From: Dictyobacter formicarum
Lineage (GTDB): Bacteria; Chloroflexota; Ktedonobacteria; Ktedonobacterales; Ktedonobacteraceae
NCBI RefSeq assembly: GCF_016587435.1
Contig: NZ_BNJJ01000011.1
Coordinates: forward strand, 124,001 to 188,000
Direction: 5' to 3'
Length of the DNA stretch: 64,000 nucleotides
Shown piece after piece: positions 54,042 to 63,727 of the stretch; the stretch's first letter is position 1; each line of letters opens with the position of its first letter. Position numbers and translations under genes: made by a program. A model generated the notes under the pieces. That model was not told the DNA's origin, searched no databases, and was given only the letters and a program-made list of their open reading frames with translations.

Positions 54042-55710
54042 GCGAGACAGCCTCCTTCTGCAGCTCCAGTGTTCCATAAGGATCACTGTGCAGAGGAACA
54101 AAAGCTAGATGCCGGGTGGCCAGATATGCGTCAGAGTTTTGGTAATCCAGACGCCAGTGACTGCCCCGACTCTCACGCCGCTCGAGAGCTGCAGTTATTA
54201 CTAGCTCAGACACAAGCAGCATATTCAATGTTTCTAAGGTAAAGGTGTCCTGTTCATCTGCCAGGAACAACGCGGCGCGCAGCTGCTGAATCTGGCACTG
54301 CGCTTCGAGCAGCCCTTCCTGATCCCGGCACAGCGACACATATTGCCACATTAACTGCCTTACCGTACGGCGAACCTGTGCTGTTGACGGATCATGCAAC
54401 AGACCAGATGGCAATACATCTACAGCACAAAGGGCATCATTATAGGTTAAAACATGGGCTGAACGATACAACGACGATGAGCGCATAGACTCCGTGCCAT
54501 CCGTTTGTACGAGATGATCAGCAATGCGAATCCCATACACCAGGCCTTCTAACAGCGAATTACTCGCCAGGCGGTTGGCGCCATGAACACCGGTACAGGC
54601 AACTTCACCAACAGCATAGAGGCCATCCACAGTTGTATGTCCATAGGTATCAACCAGCACGCCCCCCATACAATAGTGGGCAGCCGGCGCGATCGGCAAC
54701 AGGTCGGTCGCCAGATCCAGGCCATATTGCTGGCAGAAAGCGGAAATGGTGGGGAAGCGTGCACGCATCTTTTCAGCGGGCAAATGCCGTAAATCCAGAT
54801 ACTGACAATCGGTCTGTTCGATCAGCATCTCGTTCAAGATTGCACGTGCCACAACATCGCGAGGTGCCAATTCCTCTTGTGGACTGTAGCGTGGCATAAA
54901 ACGCTCACCAGCATGGTTGCGTAGATATGCCCCCTCGCCACGCACCGCCTCGGAAATGAGATGGGAAGCCCCATCGACCACCAGAACAGTGGGATGAAAC
55001 TGCATAAACTCTAGATCGGTTAGTGCGGCGCCCGCCTGCCAGGCCAACGCCAATCCGTCAGCAGTTGCGCCAGCTGGATTCGAGGTATGCAGCCAGAGGC
55101 CACCAGCCCCACCGTTCGCCAGCACAACAGACCGAGCCTCCACAGAGAAGGTCTCTCCATTGCGGTGTGTCGCTTGCAAACCCACACAGCGACCATCACG
55201 CATGATCAAATGTTGTACAAAAGTGTCTTCGTATAATTCAATCGAGGAACGCGCTTGAATAGCAGTCGTCAGCGCGCGCTCAATCTCAGCGCCCGTTGCA
55301 TCACCACCGGCGTGCAACACGCGCCAGCGACAATGGGCACCCTCACGGCCTAACAGCAGCCCATCGGGTGTGGTATGAACATCTTCACCGGGGTGCGCCC
55401 GATCGAACTGGACACCCATTTCAATCAACCAGCGCACAGCTCCAGGAGCCTGCTCAACCAGAATACGTACTGCATCCTCATCACACAATCCAGCACCGGC
55501 AGCCAGCGTATCTTGCAGATGAAGCTCGGGATTATCATCATCCCCTAAAGCTACTGCAAGTCCACCCTGAGCATAACGCGTATTGCTCTCGCCGAGCTGA
55601 CCCTTTGTAAAAAGGGCCACACGCACATGCTCAGGCAAACGTAAAGCTACCGAGAGTCCCGCGATGCCGCCACCAATGATAGCGACATCAAACGGTTGGC
55701 TGTGAGTCAT
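54034..55710 (-). CDS. nadB: L-aspartate oxidase
   Basis: A 558-residue FAD enzyme oxidising aspartate to iminoaspartate for NadA. The dinucleotide-binding motif is IIGGGIAGLSVAL (11-23), with the family segments TRYAQGGLAVAL, HPTVL, GEGAYLRNHAGERFMP and HYCMGGVLVDTYG followed by GANRLASNSLLEGLVYG (landmarks NRLASNSLLEG). The C-terminal helical domain is present. AAGGAG precedes the ATG. It is the first gene of the leftward operon and overlaps nadC, and operator-like repeats lie just upstream. Confidence 0.97.
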   Translation of the reverse strand: MTHSQPFDVAIIGGGIAGLSVALRLPEHVRVALFTKGQLGESNTRYAQGGLAVALGDDDNPELHLQDTLAAGAGLCDEDAVRILVEQAPGAVRWLIEMGVQFDRAHPGEDVHTTPDGLLLGREGAHCRWRVLHAGGDATGAEIERALTTAIQARSSIELYEDTFVQHLIMRDGRCVGLQATHRNGETFSVEARSVVLANGGAGGLWLHTSNPAGATADGLALAWQAGAALTDLEFMQFHPTVLVVDGASHLISEAVRGEGAYLRNHAGERFMPRYSPQEELAPRDVVARAILNEMLIEQTDCQYLDLRHLPAEKMRARFPTISAFCQQYGLDLATDLLPIAPAAHYCMGGVLVDTYGHTTVDGLYAVGEVACTGVHGANRLASNSLLEGLVYGIRIADHLVQTDGTESMRSSSLYRSAHVLTYNDALCAVDVLPSGLLHDPSTAQVRRTVRQLMWQYVSLCRDQEGLLEAQCQIQQLRAALFLADEQDTFTLETLNMLLVSELVITAALERRESRGSHWRLDYQNSDAYLATRHLAFVPLHSDPYGTLELQKEAVSHV

Positions 55711-55728
55711 GCCTTATTCTCCTTCGAA

Positions 55729-55808
55729 TAAGTGTAACTTGTACACTTACGACTCAGACAAAAAAGAAAAGGTGTTTTTAATACACTAAGTCCGACCTTT
55801 AGTGTCAA
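55729..55808 (-). promoter_or_regulatory. nadBCA promoter with AGTGT-type operator repeats
   Basis: A 21-bp palindrome TAAGTGTA-acttg-TACACTTA lies at 55729-55749, between the promoter and the nadB ribosome-binding site. Farther up, TTGACA (minus strand, 55808-55803) overlaps direct AGTGT copies (TTTAGTGTCAAGTGTACC), and another GTGT/ACAC pair sits at about 55772-55787. This repeated word suggests a dedicated NAD-pathway repressor. The identity (NiaR, NrtR or other) is not established. Confidence 0.6.
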
Positions 55809-56109
55809 GTGTACCCTATTTTGGAGCATTTGTCCATGCTAGACTATGCGAATCTGGCATTCTCCTCAAAATTTCTTGTCTAGCAGTAATGTCCAGTTTT
55901 GTCCAACAAAATCCAGCTCATATGATTTTTATTGTTAAGATAGCTTAACCTCATTCACGAAATAAACACATTGTTATCACTGTTTTCTTTTGCCTTTGTA
56001 TAGGCAAAAATATATATAATAATGGAGAGTTTTTATTAGTCATTTTTATATGTACTATTGGCTGTTAACGTATGCGCTACTCATATCAAAGTATTTGACA
56101 AGAGGGATT
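55809..56109. other. AT-rich gap upstream of the small membrane-protein gene
   Basis: About 300 very AT-rich bases between divergent genes. A run of TATATATA near 56010 could be part of a promoter for the downstream gene, but no clear pair is visible. Confidence 0.4.
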
Positions 56110-56736
56110 ATGTCAAAACAAGTTTTTGCATTGGATGCAGCTGCAACACATCGTATCACGGTCCATTGGATAACCGAAGCAGAGCCAGCTACCGTACAAA
56201 TTAATGGTACGATATTAGGTACACTATCTACCGTTGAGGAAAAGGCAGCGGGCAAGGATTTCATCCTCCCTGATAATTCACCACTGCATGTGCAATTTTT
56301 CAATGGCTACCCCCAGGCTTTTAGAGCTGGTTTCCCCCTGGCTGCCATCCCTGATGTGGATGATGTGCCCATAAATCAGCGTCAGCGTGGTGGATGCTTA
56401 ACGGCGTGGCTCATTTTCAATCTGGTAACTGCGGCAGTAGTAGCGGGGATTAATTTTCTGGCCACCTTTGGTGCACTGGTCAACAATAGAGTGGGAATCT
56501 CGCCGTTGGTATTTCTTGTGCTAGGTCTGTTGGGTATCGTAGCCATCGTGGGCTTTAGCTTATTGCTCGCCTGGAAAAAGCTGGGATTTTATCTCGTGGT
56601 GGGTCATATACTCGTTGCTATCGTGATCAATGCAATGATTCTAACCTTCGATGTAAAAACCTTCGCACCATTGGTAGGAATTGGGATTCTCTATGCCTGG
56701 CTCCATAAGGGGGGCATATGGAAACAGCTTGATTAG
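56110..56736 (+). CDS. Membrane protein of unknown function
   Basis: A 208-residue protein not recognised. The first 90 residues are soluble and beta-rich (KQVFALDAAATHRITVHW, VQINGTILGTL), like a small sandwich domain. Then a basic hinge (INQRQRGG) is followed by four hydrophobic segments. The start at 56110 has AGAGGG five bases upstream; a longer frame begins in AT-rich noncoding DNA. It sits alone between nadB and the ROK gene. Confidence 0.72.
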   Translation: MSKQVFALDAAATHRITVHWITEAEPATVQINGTILGTLSTVEEKAAGKDFILPDNSPLHVQFFNGYPQAFRAGFPLAAIPDVDDVPINQRQRGGCLTAWLIFNLVTAAVVAGINFLATFGALVNNRVGISPLVFLVLGLLGIVAIVGFSLLLAWKKLGFYLVVGHILVAIVINAMILTFDVKTFAPLVGIGILYAWLHKGGIWKQLD

Positions 56737-56817
56737 TAGTCCTTACAAAGATGGGAAGAGAGCAGAGAGAAGCGAAGATACCGCTTTCGCCTGCTCCTTC
56801 ATTACAATCCAGAGCCA

Positions 56818-58026
56818 TTAAAACTGTTTGGGGGATGCGAAGAAGTCCTGGAGCACAAGACACCCCGCGCCGCGCGCCCAGGATTCTATGGTTGTATTTT
56901 TTTCACAAATAAGCTGAAGATCTTTTCCGAGCTGTGAAAAGGTATGTTGCTTCAAGGCCGTTTCCATCGATGGCGATAAGAGCGACAGTAGATGTTCACC
57001 TTCGTTACAAATAATGAGACATTCTGGATTAAAAAGATTAATCAGGCAGGCGAGGCCATTGCCCAGATACGTACCAGTCAGGGCAAAAGCCTGTAGGGCA
57101 TCCTCATTGCCTTGCAGGGCCAGTTCAACCAGTTGATCGACCTCAGAGACGCTCGCTGTATCGGAATGAGAAGGTCCCGCGGCCACAATCTCAGCATATG
57201 TGCGCAAAATTCCATGATCAGAGACATACGCTTCAAGGCACCCTTGATTGCCGCATTCACAGAAGCGCCCATTGGCATTAAAGGGAATATGGCCAAATTC
57301 TGCTCCCAGCCCTTGTGAACCACGAAATGGACTATCACGGATAATAGCCGCCATGCCCAGTCCACGCCCAAAGGTGACAAGCAAAAAATTGTGGTACATT
57401 TGTCCGCTTCTAAATAAGCGCTCATAGCAGATCAGACAATTGACCGAGTTATCCACAAAAACTGGTATCCCAAAATGTTCTTGCAAGGGAGGGCCAACAG
57501 TAACATTATGCCAATCCAGAATCCAGCTATCTACCACCTCGCCCAGTTGTGTATTGACACAACCAGAAATACCACATCCTATACCTAGCAACTTCTCTCG
57601 TGGGACCTGTGTGCGGGTAATAAAAGCATCCACGCTGCCAGTAATCCAATCAACCGCATACGCGGCATTACTACGAAACTGGGCCTCATAATGTTCTATC
57701 GCTACAATATTGCCATGCAGATTCAGCAATACAATTACCAGTTCGTACTCACGAATCTCTAGCCCAAGGACATAACCTCCTTCTGGGTAGATCTCTAATA
57801 GTTCAGCTTTACGGCCGCCGGTCGATTGAGTCTCGCCCGTCTCAACGATGAGTTGTTGTTCAATGAGACTCGCAGTCATGCCAAAAATCGTGCCCTGACT
57901 TAACCCTGATAAACGTCTGAGCTCAGTTCGCGATATGGGAGCATGCACACGGATCAAATTAAGTAAGGTATTCTGGTTGATTTTTTGCATCATCTTGCGA
58001 TCTACTGGTGGGACCTGCCGATACAT
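56818..58026 (-). CDS. ROK family transcriptional repressor
   Basis: A 402-residue ROK protein. Residues 15-70 form a winged helix (LLNLIRVHAPISRTELRRLSGLSQGTIFGM, landmarks ISRTELRRLSGLSQ). The sugar-kinase-like domain follows, with GLEIREYELVIVLLNLHG, GFGRGLGM-type phosphate loop (VTFGRGLGMAAII), GAEFGHIPF and the zinc site CECGNQGCLEAY. It probably represses the adjacent sugar ABC importer, transcribed in the same direction from farther upstream, until its sugar binds. AAAGGA lies about six bases before the ATG. Confidence 0.93.
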   Translation of the reverse strand: MYRQVPPVDRKMMQKINQNTLLNLIRVHAPISRTELRRLSGLSQGTIFGMTASLIEQQLIVETGETQSTGGRKAELLEIYPEGGYVLGLEIREYELVIVLLNLHGNIVAIEHYEAQFRSNAAYAVDWITGSVDAFITRTQVPREKLLGIGCGISGCVNTQLGEVVDSWILDWHNVTVGPPLQEHFGIPVFVDNSVNCLICYERLFRSGQMYHNFLLVTFGRGLGMAAIIRDSPFRGSQGLGAEFGHIPFNANGRFCECGNQGCLEAYVSDHGILRTYAEIVAAGPSHSDTASVSEVDQLVELALQGNEDALQAFALTGTYLGNGLACLINLFNPECLIICNEGEHLLSLLSPSMETALKQHTFSQLGKDLQLICEKNTTIESWARGAGCLVLQDFFASPKQF

Positions 58027-58287
58027 AGTTCAATCCTTTACCAAAATTCACCAAAGAGCAGTTGCGTGCTTCTATGCGCTACATGTATCAATGCTTTACA
58101 CATTCCATCTTTATGATGTCTGTTTTATCATTGACAAAAAAAAGTATAGATGCTATGCCTGGTTTTGACAAGTAGCTGAGAATATTCAGATGTTCCGTTG
58201 CTCTCTGCACTCATATGGGCATAGTGAGAGGCCAGCTTATCCTTTAGCGACACCCAAACAGAAGGAGCTGTACTGACCTGTGAAGAT

Positions 58288-58330
58288 GAAAAAGAACCAG
58301 CCGCTGTGATAACGCGGGCCGGTTCTTTTT
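58288..58330 (-). terminator. Terminator of the sugar ABC importer operon
   Basis: AAAAAGAACC-a-GCC (58288-58301) pairs with GGC-c-GGTTCTTTTT (58316-58329) in the gap between the permease stop and the ROK gene. Confidence 0.85.
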
Positions 58331-58380
58331 TGCTAGTGCGGTCCAGTAGACACCAGATTACCAGGTGACCCGCGGATAAT

Positions 58381-59271
58381 TTAGCCTTTGAGGCCAGTCT
58401 GAGTATAGCCTTCAACGATATAGCGTTGCAAGAACAAGAAGACAATTATCAGAGGCAGAATGGCAATCAGTGCTGCCAGAAAAAGTTCATGAAGCTCGAT
58501 AGTTTGGGCAGTTAAGAAGGTTGAGAGCGATACCTGTACAGTCCAGGCATTCTCATTTTGACCGGTGATTACTAACGGCCAGAGGAAAGCATTCCATCCG
58601 CCAATAAAACCTACGACGGTTAAGGCAGCAATAATAGGAAATGAGTTGGGCACCACGATGCGCCAGAGAATACCCCAGTAGCCCAGACCATCTACACGAG
58701 CAGCCTCTTCCAACTCGCTAGGAAAATTCAGGAAAAATTGTCGGAAGAGGAAGGTTGTGAAACCACTAAAGAGTCCAGGAATAATCAAGCCCCAGACATT
58801 TCCAACCCAACCTAAAAACGAGACAATTGTATAGGTAGGAATAAAGGTGACGGCCCCCGGAAGAATTAAGGTCGCGAGAATGGCGCCAAAAACCCAGCCA
58901 TTCCAGCGATAAGGAATCCGGGCAATACCAAAACCTGCACATAAGGCAACGAGAATGGCTCCAGTCGTCGTAGCGAGAGAACTGAGTGCAGAGATAAACA
59001 AACTGTTAGCGAAAGGAACGCTATCATCACTAAAAAGCTCACTGATGTTCTCGAAATGCAGCGTACTGGGGAACAAGGTCCAGTGAGGTGAGGTAATCTC
59101 TTGTTCGGTTGCCAGGCCATTACGTAAAAGCAAATAAAAAGGAATCAAAAAGATGATCGCGAGCACGATCAAGATAGTATAACGCACTATGCTGCCTATT
59201 GCTGCACCAGGGCGGGTAACTCTGGATACCTTTCTCGAGGATGTGCCAGTTCGAAGATTCGTCACTGCCAT
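58381..59271 (-). CDS. Carbohydrate ABC transporter permease (MalG type)
   Basis: A 296-residue permease with six hydrophobic segments and the cytoplasmic EAA loop EEAARVDGLGYWGILWRIVVP (landmarks EAARVDGLGYW) that contacts the ATPase. The start chosen is the Met giving MAVTNLRTGTSS, with AGGGAAAG upstream; a longer frame overlaps the preceding gene and lacks support. It pairs with the MalF-type permease. No ATPase gene is adjacent, so a shared MsmK-like ATPase elsewhere is likely. Confidence 0.95.
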   Translation of the reverse strand: MAVTNLRTGTSSRKVSRVTRPGAAIGSIVRYTILIVLAIIFLIPFYLLLRNGLATEQEITSPHWTLFPSTLHFENISELFSDDSVPFANSLFISALSSLATTTGAILVALCAGFGIARIPYRWNGWVFGAILATLILPGAVTFIPTYTIVSFLGWVGNVWGLIIPGLFSGFTTFLFRQFFLNFPSELEEAARVDGLGYWGILWRIVVPNSFPIIAALTVVGFIGGWNAFLWPLVITGQNENAWTVQVSLSTFLTAQTIELHELFLAALIAILPLIIVFLFLQRYIVEGYTQTGLKG

Positions 59272-59317
59272 GATTCTTTCCCTGTGTCCTTTCAAAATGA
59301 TCTTTGGTGCAGCCGCT

Positions 59318-60307
59318 TTAATTCGCTTTACCAAAACTTAAAAATTTACTCTGAAGCAGCGTAAAGATCATGATTGTCAGGGCGATGATAATCGCACCCG
59401 CACTACCACGTCCAAAATCGCCACCACCAATCGCTATCTGGTACAGATACAGCAACGGCGGGCGTCCAAGAACGATGTTACCGCTGGAGCCAGTAAAGCT
59501 GCCCAGAATGTTATAAAATTCATCATACGCTTGAAAAGCAGCGATCAAGTTCAGGATCAGAACAGCAACGGTCGTGTTGCGCAGGAGGGGCAAGGTGATA
59601 TAACGGAAAGTGGGCCAACCTCGTTTAGCACCATCGACTTCGGCGGCTTCATACAATTCTCTAGGAATATCTTGCAGTCCGGCAATAAAGAGGATCATGT
59701 AGAAGCCTAATTGCAGCCAGAGACGACAGGTTACCAGGACGATCCAGAAGAGTGGGGGATTGGGACTGGTGAGCCAGGTGGAGATGCGCTCAACACCAAA
59801 AACGGCAAGCAGGGTATTCATTAATCCTGATTGAAGGCCATTGAAGATACCCATTTTCCAAATGAGTGAGGCAACGACGTAAGAGCAAGCGGTGGGAATA
59901 AAAAAGACAGACCGGAAGAAACCACGCCCATAACGAACACTATTGACCAGGAGCGCCAGACCGAGAGCAAATGCGCAGGTGGTTGGAATAATAAAAAGAG
60001 CGAAGAGGACTCCGGTGACCATGGCCTTGCGAAAAGAATCGTCGTTCAACAAGTTGAGGTAATTATCAAAGCCAATGAATTGAGTAGGTAGAATCGTGCT
60101 GCGCGCATTAAAGAAGCTAAGCACAATACTCCAGACGATGGGCAGAAAGGTGAAGACCGTTAGGCCAAGGATGAGGGGCCCAACCATACTCCAATAGGCC
60201 AACGTGGTGCGACGTTCACGCTTGCGCATTTGCTTTCTGGTGCCAGGCTGGATGTTTTGTGGCTTGCCAGTGGCTTCATGTACTGAGACTGAAGAGGAAG
60301 CATTCAT
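59318..60307 (-). CDS. Carbohydrate ABC transporter permease (MalF type)
   Basis: A 329-residue permease with a basic cytoplasmic N-terminus (RKQMRKRERR) and six hydrophobic segments. The EAA loop reads LYEAAEVDGAKRGWPTFRYITLP (landmarks EAAEVDGAKRGW). It is the second gene of the substrate-binding protein/MalF/MalG operon. GGAAGG precedes the ATG by about 11 bases. Confidence 0.95.
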   Translation of the reverse strand: MNASSSVSVHEATGKPQNIQPGTRKQMRKRERRTTLAYWSMVGPLILGLTVFTFLPIVWSIVLSFFNARSTILPTQFIGFDNYLNLLNDDSFRKAMVTGVLFALFIIPTTCAFALGLALLVNSVRYGRGFFRSVFFIPTACSYVVASLIWKMGIFNGLQSGLMNTLLAVFGVERISTWLTSPNPPLFWIVLVTCRLWLQLGFYMILFIAGLQDIPRELYEAAEVDGAKRGWPTFRYITLPLLRNTTVAVLILNLIAAFQAYDEFYNILGSFTGSSGNIVLGRPPLLYLYQIAIGGGDFGRGSAGAIIIALTIMIFTLLQSKFLSFGKAN

Positions 60308-60362
60308 TGTGAGTATCCTTCCTGTCTAGGAGGTAGTTGATGGGCAATATTGAAAATGGGAG

Positions 60363-60408
60363 GATGGGCGGGTGTGAATGCTTTTGTGCTATTCATCCTC
60401 CGCCCATC
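60363..60408 (-). other. Intercistronic hairpin after the binding-protein gene
   Basis: GATGGGCGG (60363-60371) pairs with CCGCCCATC (60400-60408), with an inner GAAT/ATTC helix. Hairpins here commonly protect the binding-protein mRNA and lower permease expression. Confidence 0.6.
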
Positions 60409-60420
60409 ACTCATTCAAAC

Positions 60421-61686
60421 TTAAAGTAGTTTCTGCAATTCGGTGTTACACTTGTCTTCGGCTTGTTTCAACTCGTCTTTAATATTGGCATTATTCTTGA
60501 CCGCATGGGTGATCACATCACCAAATGCGGTGCCCATGGTACCATCCCAGATAGGAGGGGTTGCTTTGCCGTACTGGTTGGCGATCTTGACGGCTTCAGC
60601 AGCAGGGCCGCTCTGTAATTTCGTCGCTTTGCTCGCCAAGCTGGCACGTGGGGGGATGTGGAAACCGTAGCTGAGGCACCAATCTTCCTGATCTTTTGTA
60701 TTGTCAATCCAGAGCCATTTCACAAAGGCTTTGGCAGCGTCTTTGTTTTTTCCCTTGCCAGAGACACAAGCACCCCAGCCACCCAGGAAGGTTGCAGGTG
60801 TCCCTTTATCATCCAATTTTGGCCAGGCAATGACGCCAAAATCATCTCCCAATGCCTTCTGAATCGCTGGCATCGCCCATAAACCTGTCCATTGCATGGC
60901 GGCCAGGCCCTGCGTGAAGGCCGATGGGTCCCACCAGTCCGTGGTGTTGCCGAGTAACAGTGCTTTCGTTTTGTTCAATTCAACAATCTTTTCAATGGCG
61001 GCCGCCGTACGGTCATTGTTGAAAATAATCTTATTATCTTTGCTGACAAAATCACTACCCGCAGACCATGGAGCGATAGTGCCCAGAGCACCAATGCCTC
61101 CATCATTGCCAAGGAAGAGACCTTTAACATCTTGTGTGGTCAATTTCTGAGCAACCGAGATAACTTCAGCGAAAGTTGTGGGAGGTTGCACTCCAGCCTT
61201 TTGCAGGAGGCTTTTGCGATAGTAGAGCAGACCGGTATCGTTGAGCATCTTGATACCATAGATTTTTCCATTGACGGTATATGGTGCCAGGCTGACTTCA
61301 CTAAAATCGCTTTTTGCATCGCCGAACAAATCATCCAAAGGCTCGAAAAAGCCATTTTTGATCTGATCAACGCCAACACCTGAAATTTCAAAAACATCTG
61401 GTGGATTATTGCTGATAAGTGCTGCGTTCAGTACAGTACCATAGTCACCTGGGGTCCAACGCACAGTCACGTTAGCTTTGGTGTATTCTTTGGCATAACG
61501 CTTAGCAGCCGCTTCCGTACCAGTCTCACCATACTGATGATACCACTGAGATAAAGCGGTACCTCCTCCGTTACCTCCAGTACCAGGACCGACAGAGGTA
61601 TTTCCACACGCGGCGAGCAACGAACCACCAATGGTTGCAGCTCCAGTATATTGCAAAAAACGGCGACGTGAAATAGATAATGCCAT
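60421..61686 (-). CDS. Sugar ABC transporter substrate-binding lipoprotein
   Basis: A 421-residue extracellular solute-binding protein of family 1. The N-terminus combines a twin-arginine motif (SRRRFLQYTG) with a lipobox (LLAAC, Cys about 26), so it may be exported folded by Tat and then lipid-anchored. A Gly-rich linker follows. The mature protein has the usual landmarks YTVNGKIYGIKML and GDVITHAV. It delivers an oligosaccharide to the MalF/MalG-type permeases. AAGGAG is nine bases before the ATG. The nearby ROK gene suggests sugar-responsive control. Confidence 0.95.
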   Translation of the reverse strand: MALSISRRRFLQYTGAATIGGSLLAACGNTSVGPGTGGNGGGTALSQWYHQYGETGTEAAAKRYAKEYTKANVTVRWTPGDYGTVLNAALISNNPPDVFEISGVGVDQIKNGFFEPLDDLFGDAKSDFSEVSLAPYTVNGKIYGIKMLNDTGLLYYRKSLLQKAGVQPPTTFAEVISVAQKLTTQDVKGLFLGNDGGIGALGTIAPWSAGSDFVSKDNKIIFNNDRTAAAIEKIVELNKTKALLLGNTTDWWDPSAFTQGLAAMQWTGLWAMPAIQKALGDDFGVIAWPKLDDKGTPATFLGGWGACVSGKGKNKDAAKAFVKWLWIDNTKDQEDWCLSYGFHIPPRASLASKATKLQSGPAAEAVKIANQYGKATPPIWDGTMGTAFGDVITHAVKNNANIKDELKQAEDKCNTELQKLL

Positions 61687-62764
61687 GATTACTTCTCCTT
61701 ATCCATAGCAACAAATCCCATGGATAAAAACTAATCAATACACGATACGAACTTTCCCGTAGATAGCAGACACTGCTTACATGCATCTACGGAGGTCACC
61801 AGATTATATTGTTGGGAAACGTAATTGGCGTCGTTGGAGGAAGTAATGGTATAGTTGCCGATTATCAGCATGCTACTGGCGAAGAATGCATCAAAGCATT
61901 TTTTTGCAAACGCTTGATCACAATACAAACATGAAACAGTAGCACCATTAGGAAAATAACAGTGATGAAAAGGATTCCAGTTTATAGGCAGCGCTTGTAA
62001 CAAACCTTTTGCTTGAAACAGAGCTTTAAGAGGACAATTTACTTGTCTGGAGGTAAATTTTCTGATTTTCGCAAATAAGAAAATTAAAAAGGATCTTTCC
62101 TTTTCCTGCTGCACTACAGTCTGTCCTTTTTCGTTTATGAAAAGCAACAATAAAACACCATCGTTTCCTGGACAAATTTGAGAACAATATTCTTTAAAGT
62201 GCTCACATCTCCTTTCCCAAAGTCTTTGCTGGCTACATACCTAAAAATTGGTGTCGGAAAAGATGCACTTGTTGCGATGATGGCTCTATGACTTGTCGTC
62301 CACAAAGCACACAAACGCAAATTCAGGTGCATAAATAAACAGTACTGTTAACTTACAACGTTGTAAATTTTACGAAAAAAGAAAATAATACTGTTTATCC
62401 AGCAAATTTATAGTTTCTTGAAGACGATAAAGTTACTTCACTCAATGACAATAATATAAATAATCAGGAAGAATTTGTCAAGCTTATTTAGTTAATATGA
62501 TGATTTTCAGTATTCCCTTAATATAATAATTCTGGATAGATTTTTAAGTAGCTACATGTTAAACCAGATGAAGGAGCAAAGGTATTCTCTTCGATGGTAT
62601 GCTAATAATAAGTGAGTGGGTGGGTGAGGAATAATATGACCTTATTCATATGAGTATGCACGCTATATAACACAGTGAGACAAAAAGCTATTCAATAACG
62701 ATGTATTGCTATGAACAATCATTTATTTTTATGTTAGACAACAGCTAAAGAAGGATTATCATCA
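61687..62764. other. Long AT-rich gap upstream of the sugar importer and esterase
   Basis: More than 1 kb without a supported gene. A 139-codon minus-strand frame (61731-62150) starts at TTG, lacks a ribosome-binding site and looks random. A 14-bp palindrome TTACAACGTTGTAA (62353-62366) is flanked by ACAGTACTGTT and AATACTGTTT and may be a regulator site. Promoters of the importer and the esterase must be here but are not clear. Confidence 0.45.
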
Positions 62765-63707
62765 GTGCATAACACCTGGCAGAAATTCGCGCTCCCTATT
62801 ATTAGCACAACCGTACTCATTCTCTGTATACTCGTTGGCTATTTTCTTTTTTTGTACAATACTCCTGGTGTAGCCAGCCATGTAGTCTCTCATTCAACCA
62901 GCCATGCAGCTCCCTTACTGGCCAAGAAGGTCGCAACCATTGACGGCTATCAGAAACGCGTCTTTACTAACAACCAGGGACATACCTTACCTTACTATTT
63001 CTATCAGCCGACCCATTATAGTCCAGCACACAAATATCCTTTAGTCCTCCTTTTACATGGAGGAGGAGAACGTGCTCAACCACACAATACGCCAGCTCAG
63101 AATCGATATTTGTTATTTAAGCAAGATTATGTCAAGGTATGGAGCGATACCTATACTGGAGCACATAACCCGAATATCCAGGAGCACTGGCCAGCCTTTA
63201 TTGTTGTGCCGCAGGTAATGATTCCCCATCAATGGATAAACACACCATCCCGCAAAGGCTCGTACAAGCAGGCTCCTCAGCCGACACCGGAACTGCTCAT
63301 GGCCAAGCAGCTCATAGATAGTCTGCAAAAGCAGTATCCAGACATTGACCCACACCGACTCTATATTACAGGCGTATCGCAGGGTGGCTATGGAACCTGG
63401 GATATGATTGAGCGCTGGCCACACTACTTCGCTGCTGCCGCACCCATTTCTGGCGCTGGTGATCCTGCGAAAGCAGGTTTGTTAAAAAATCTTCCTGTCT
63501 GGGCTTTCCATGGCGCGAAAGATCCTATTTGTACCTGTTTCTGGTACACGCCAGATGATTGCCGCCATGAGAGCAGCCGGTGAATCACCGCGCTACACAG
63601 AGCTTTCCAATGGTCAACACTATATCTGGGGCGAAATCTATTCCCTAAATAACGCCAAAGATCCAGTCCCAGGTTTTTATACCTGGCTTTTCACACAAAG
63701 AAATTAA
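62765..63707 (+). pseudogene. Membrane-anchored alpha/beta-hydrolase (esterase/peptidase-like), frameshifted
   Basis: The frame from the GTG at 62765 encodes a membrane anchor (about 10-32) and an alpha/beta-hydrolase domain with PLVLLLHGGGERAQ and the nucleophile in ITGVSQGGYGTWDM. After HGAKDPI it runs into nonsense and stops at 63583. Continuing in the next frame gives VPVSGTRQMIAAMRAAG and NGQHYIWGEIYS, to a stop at 63707, which supplies the rest of the fold including the likely catalytic His. Removing one T from the run at 63528-63530 restores a single frame of about 313 codons. Either the gene is recently inactivated or the base is a sequencing error. The family resembles PHB-depolymerase-like/prolyl-oligopeptidase-like esterases. 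Confidence 0.85.
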
Positions 63708-63727
63708 TCCCATGCCTTTCAATGGGA

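Noticed and set aside
61731..62150. 139-codon minus-strand frame in the gap upstream of the sugar importer
   Set aside because: It starts at TTG without a ribosome-binding site, has no recognisable motif or signal, and its composition follows the AT-rich background.
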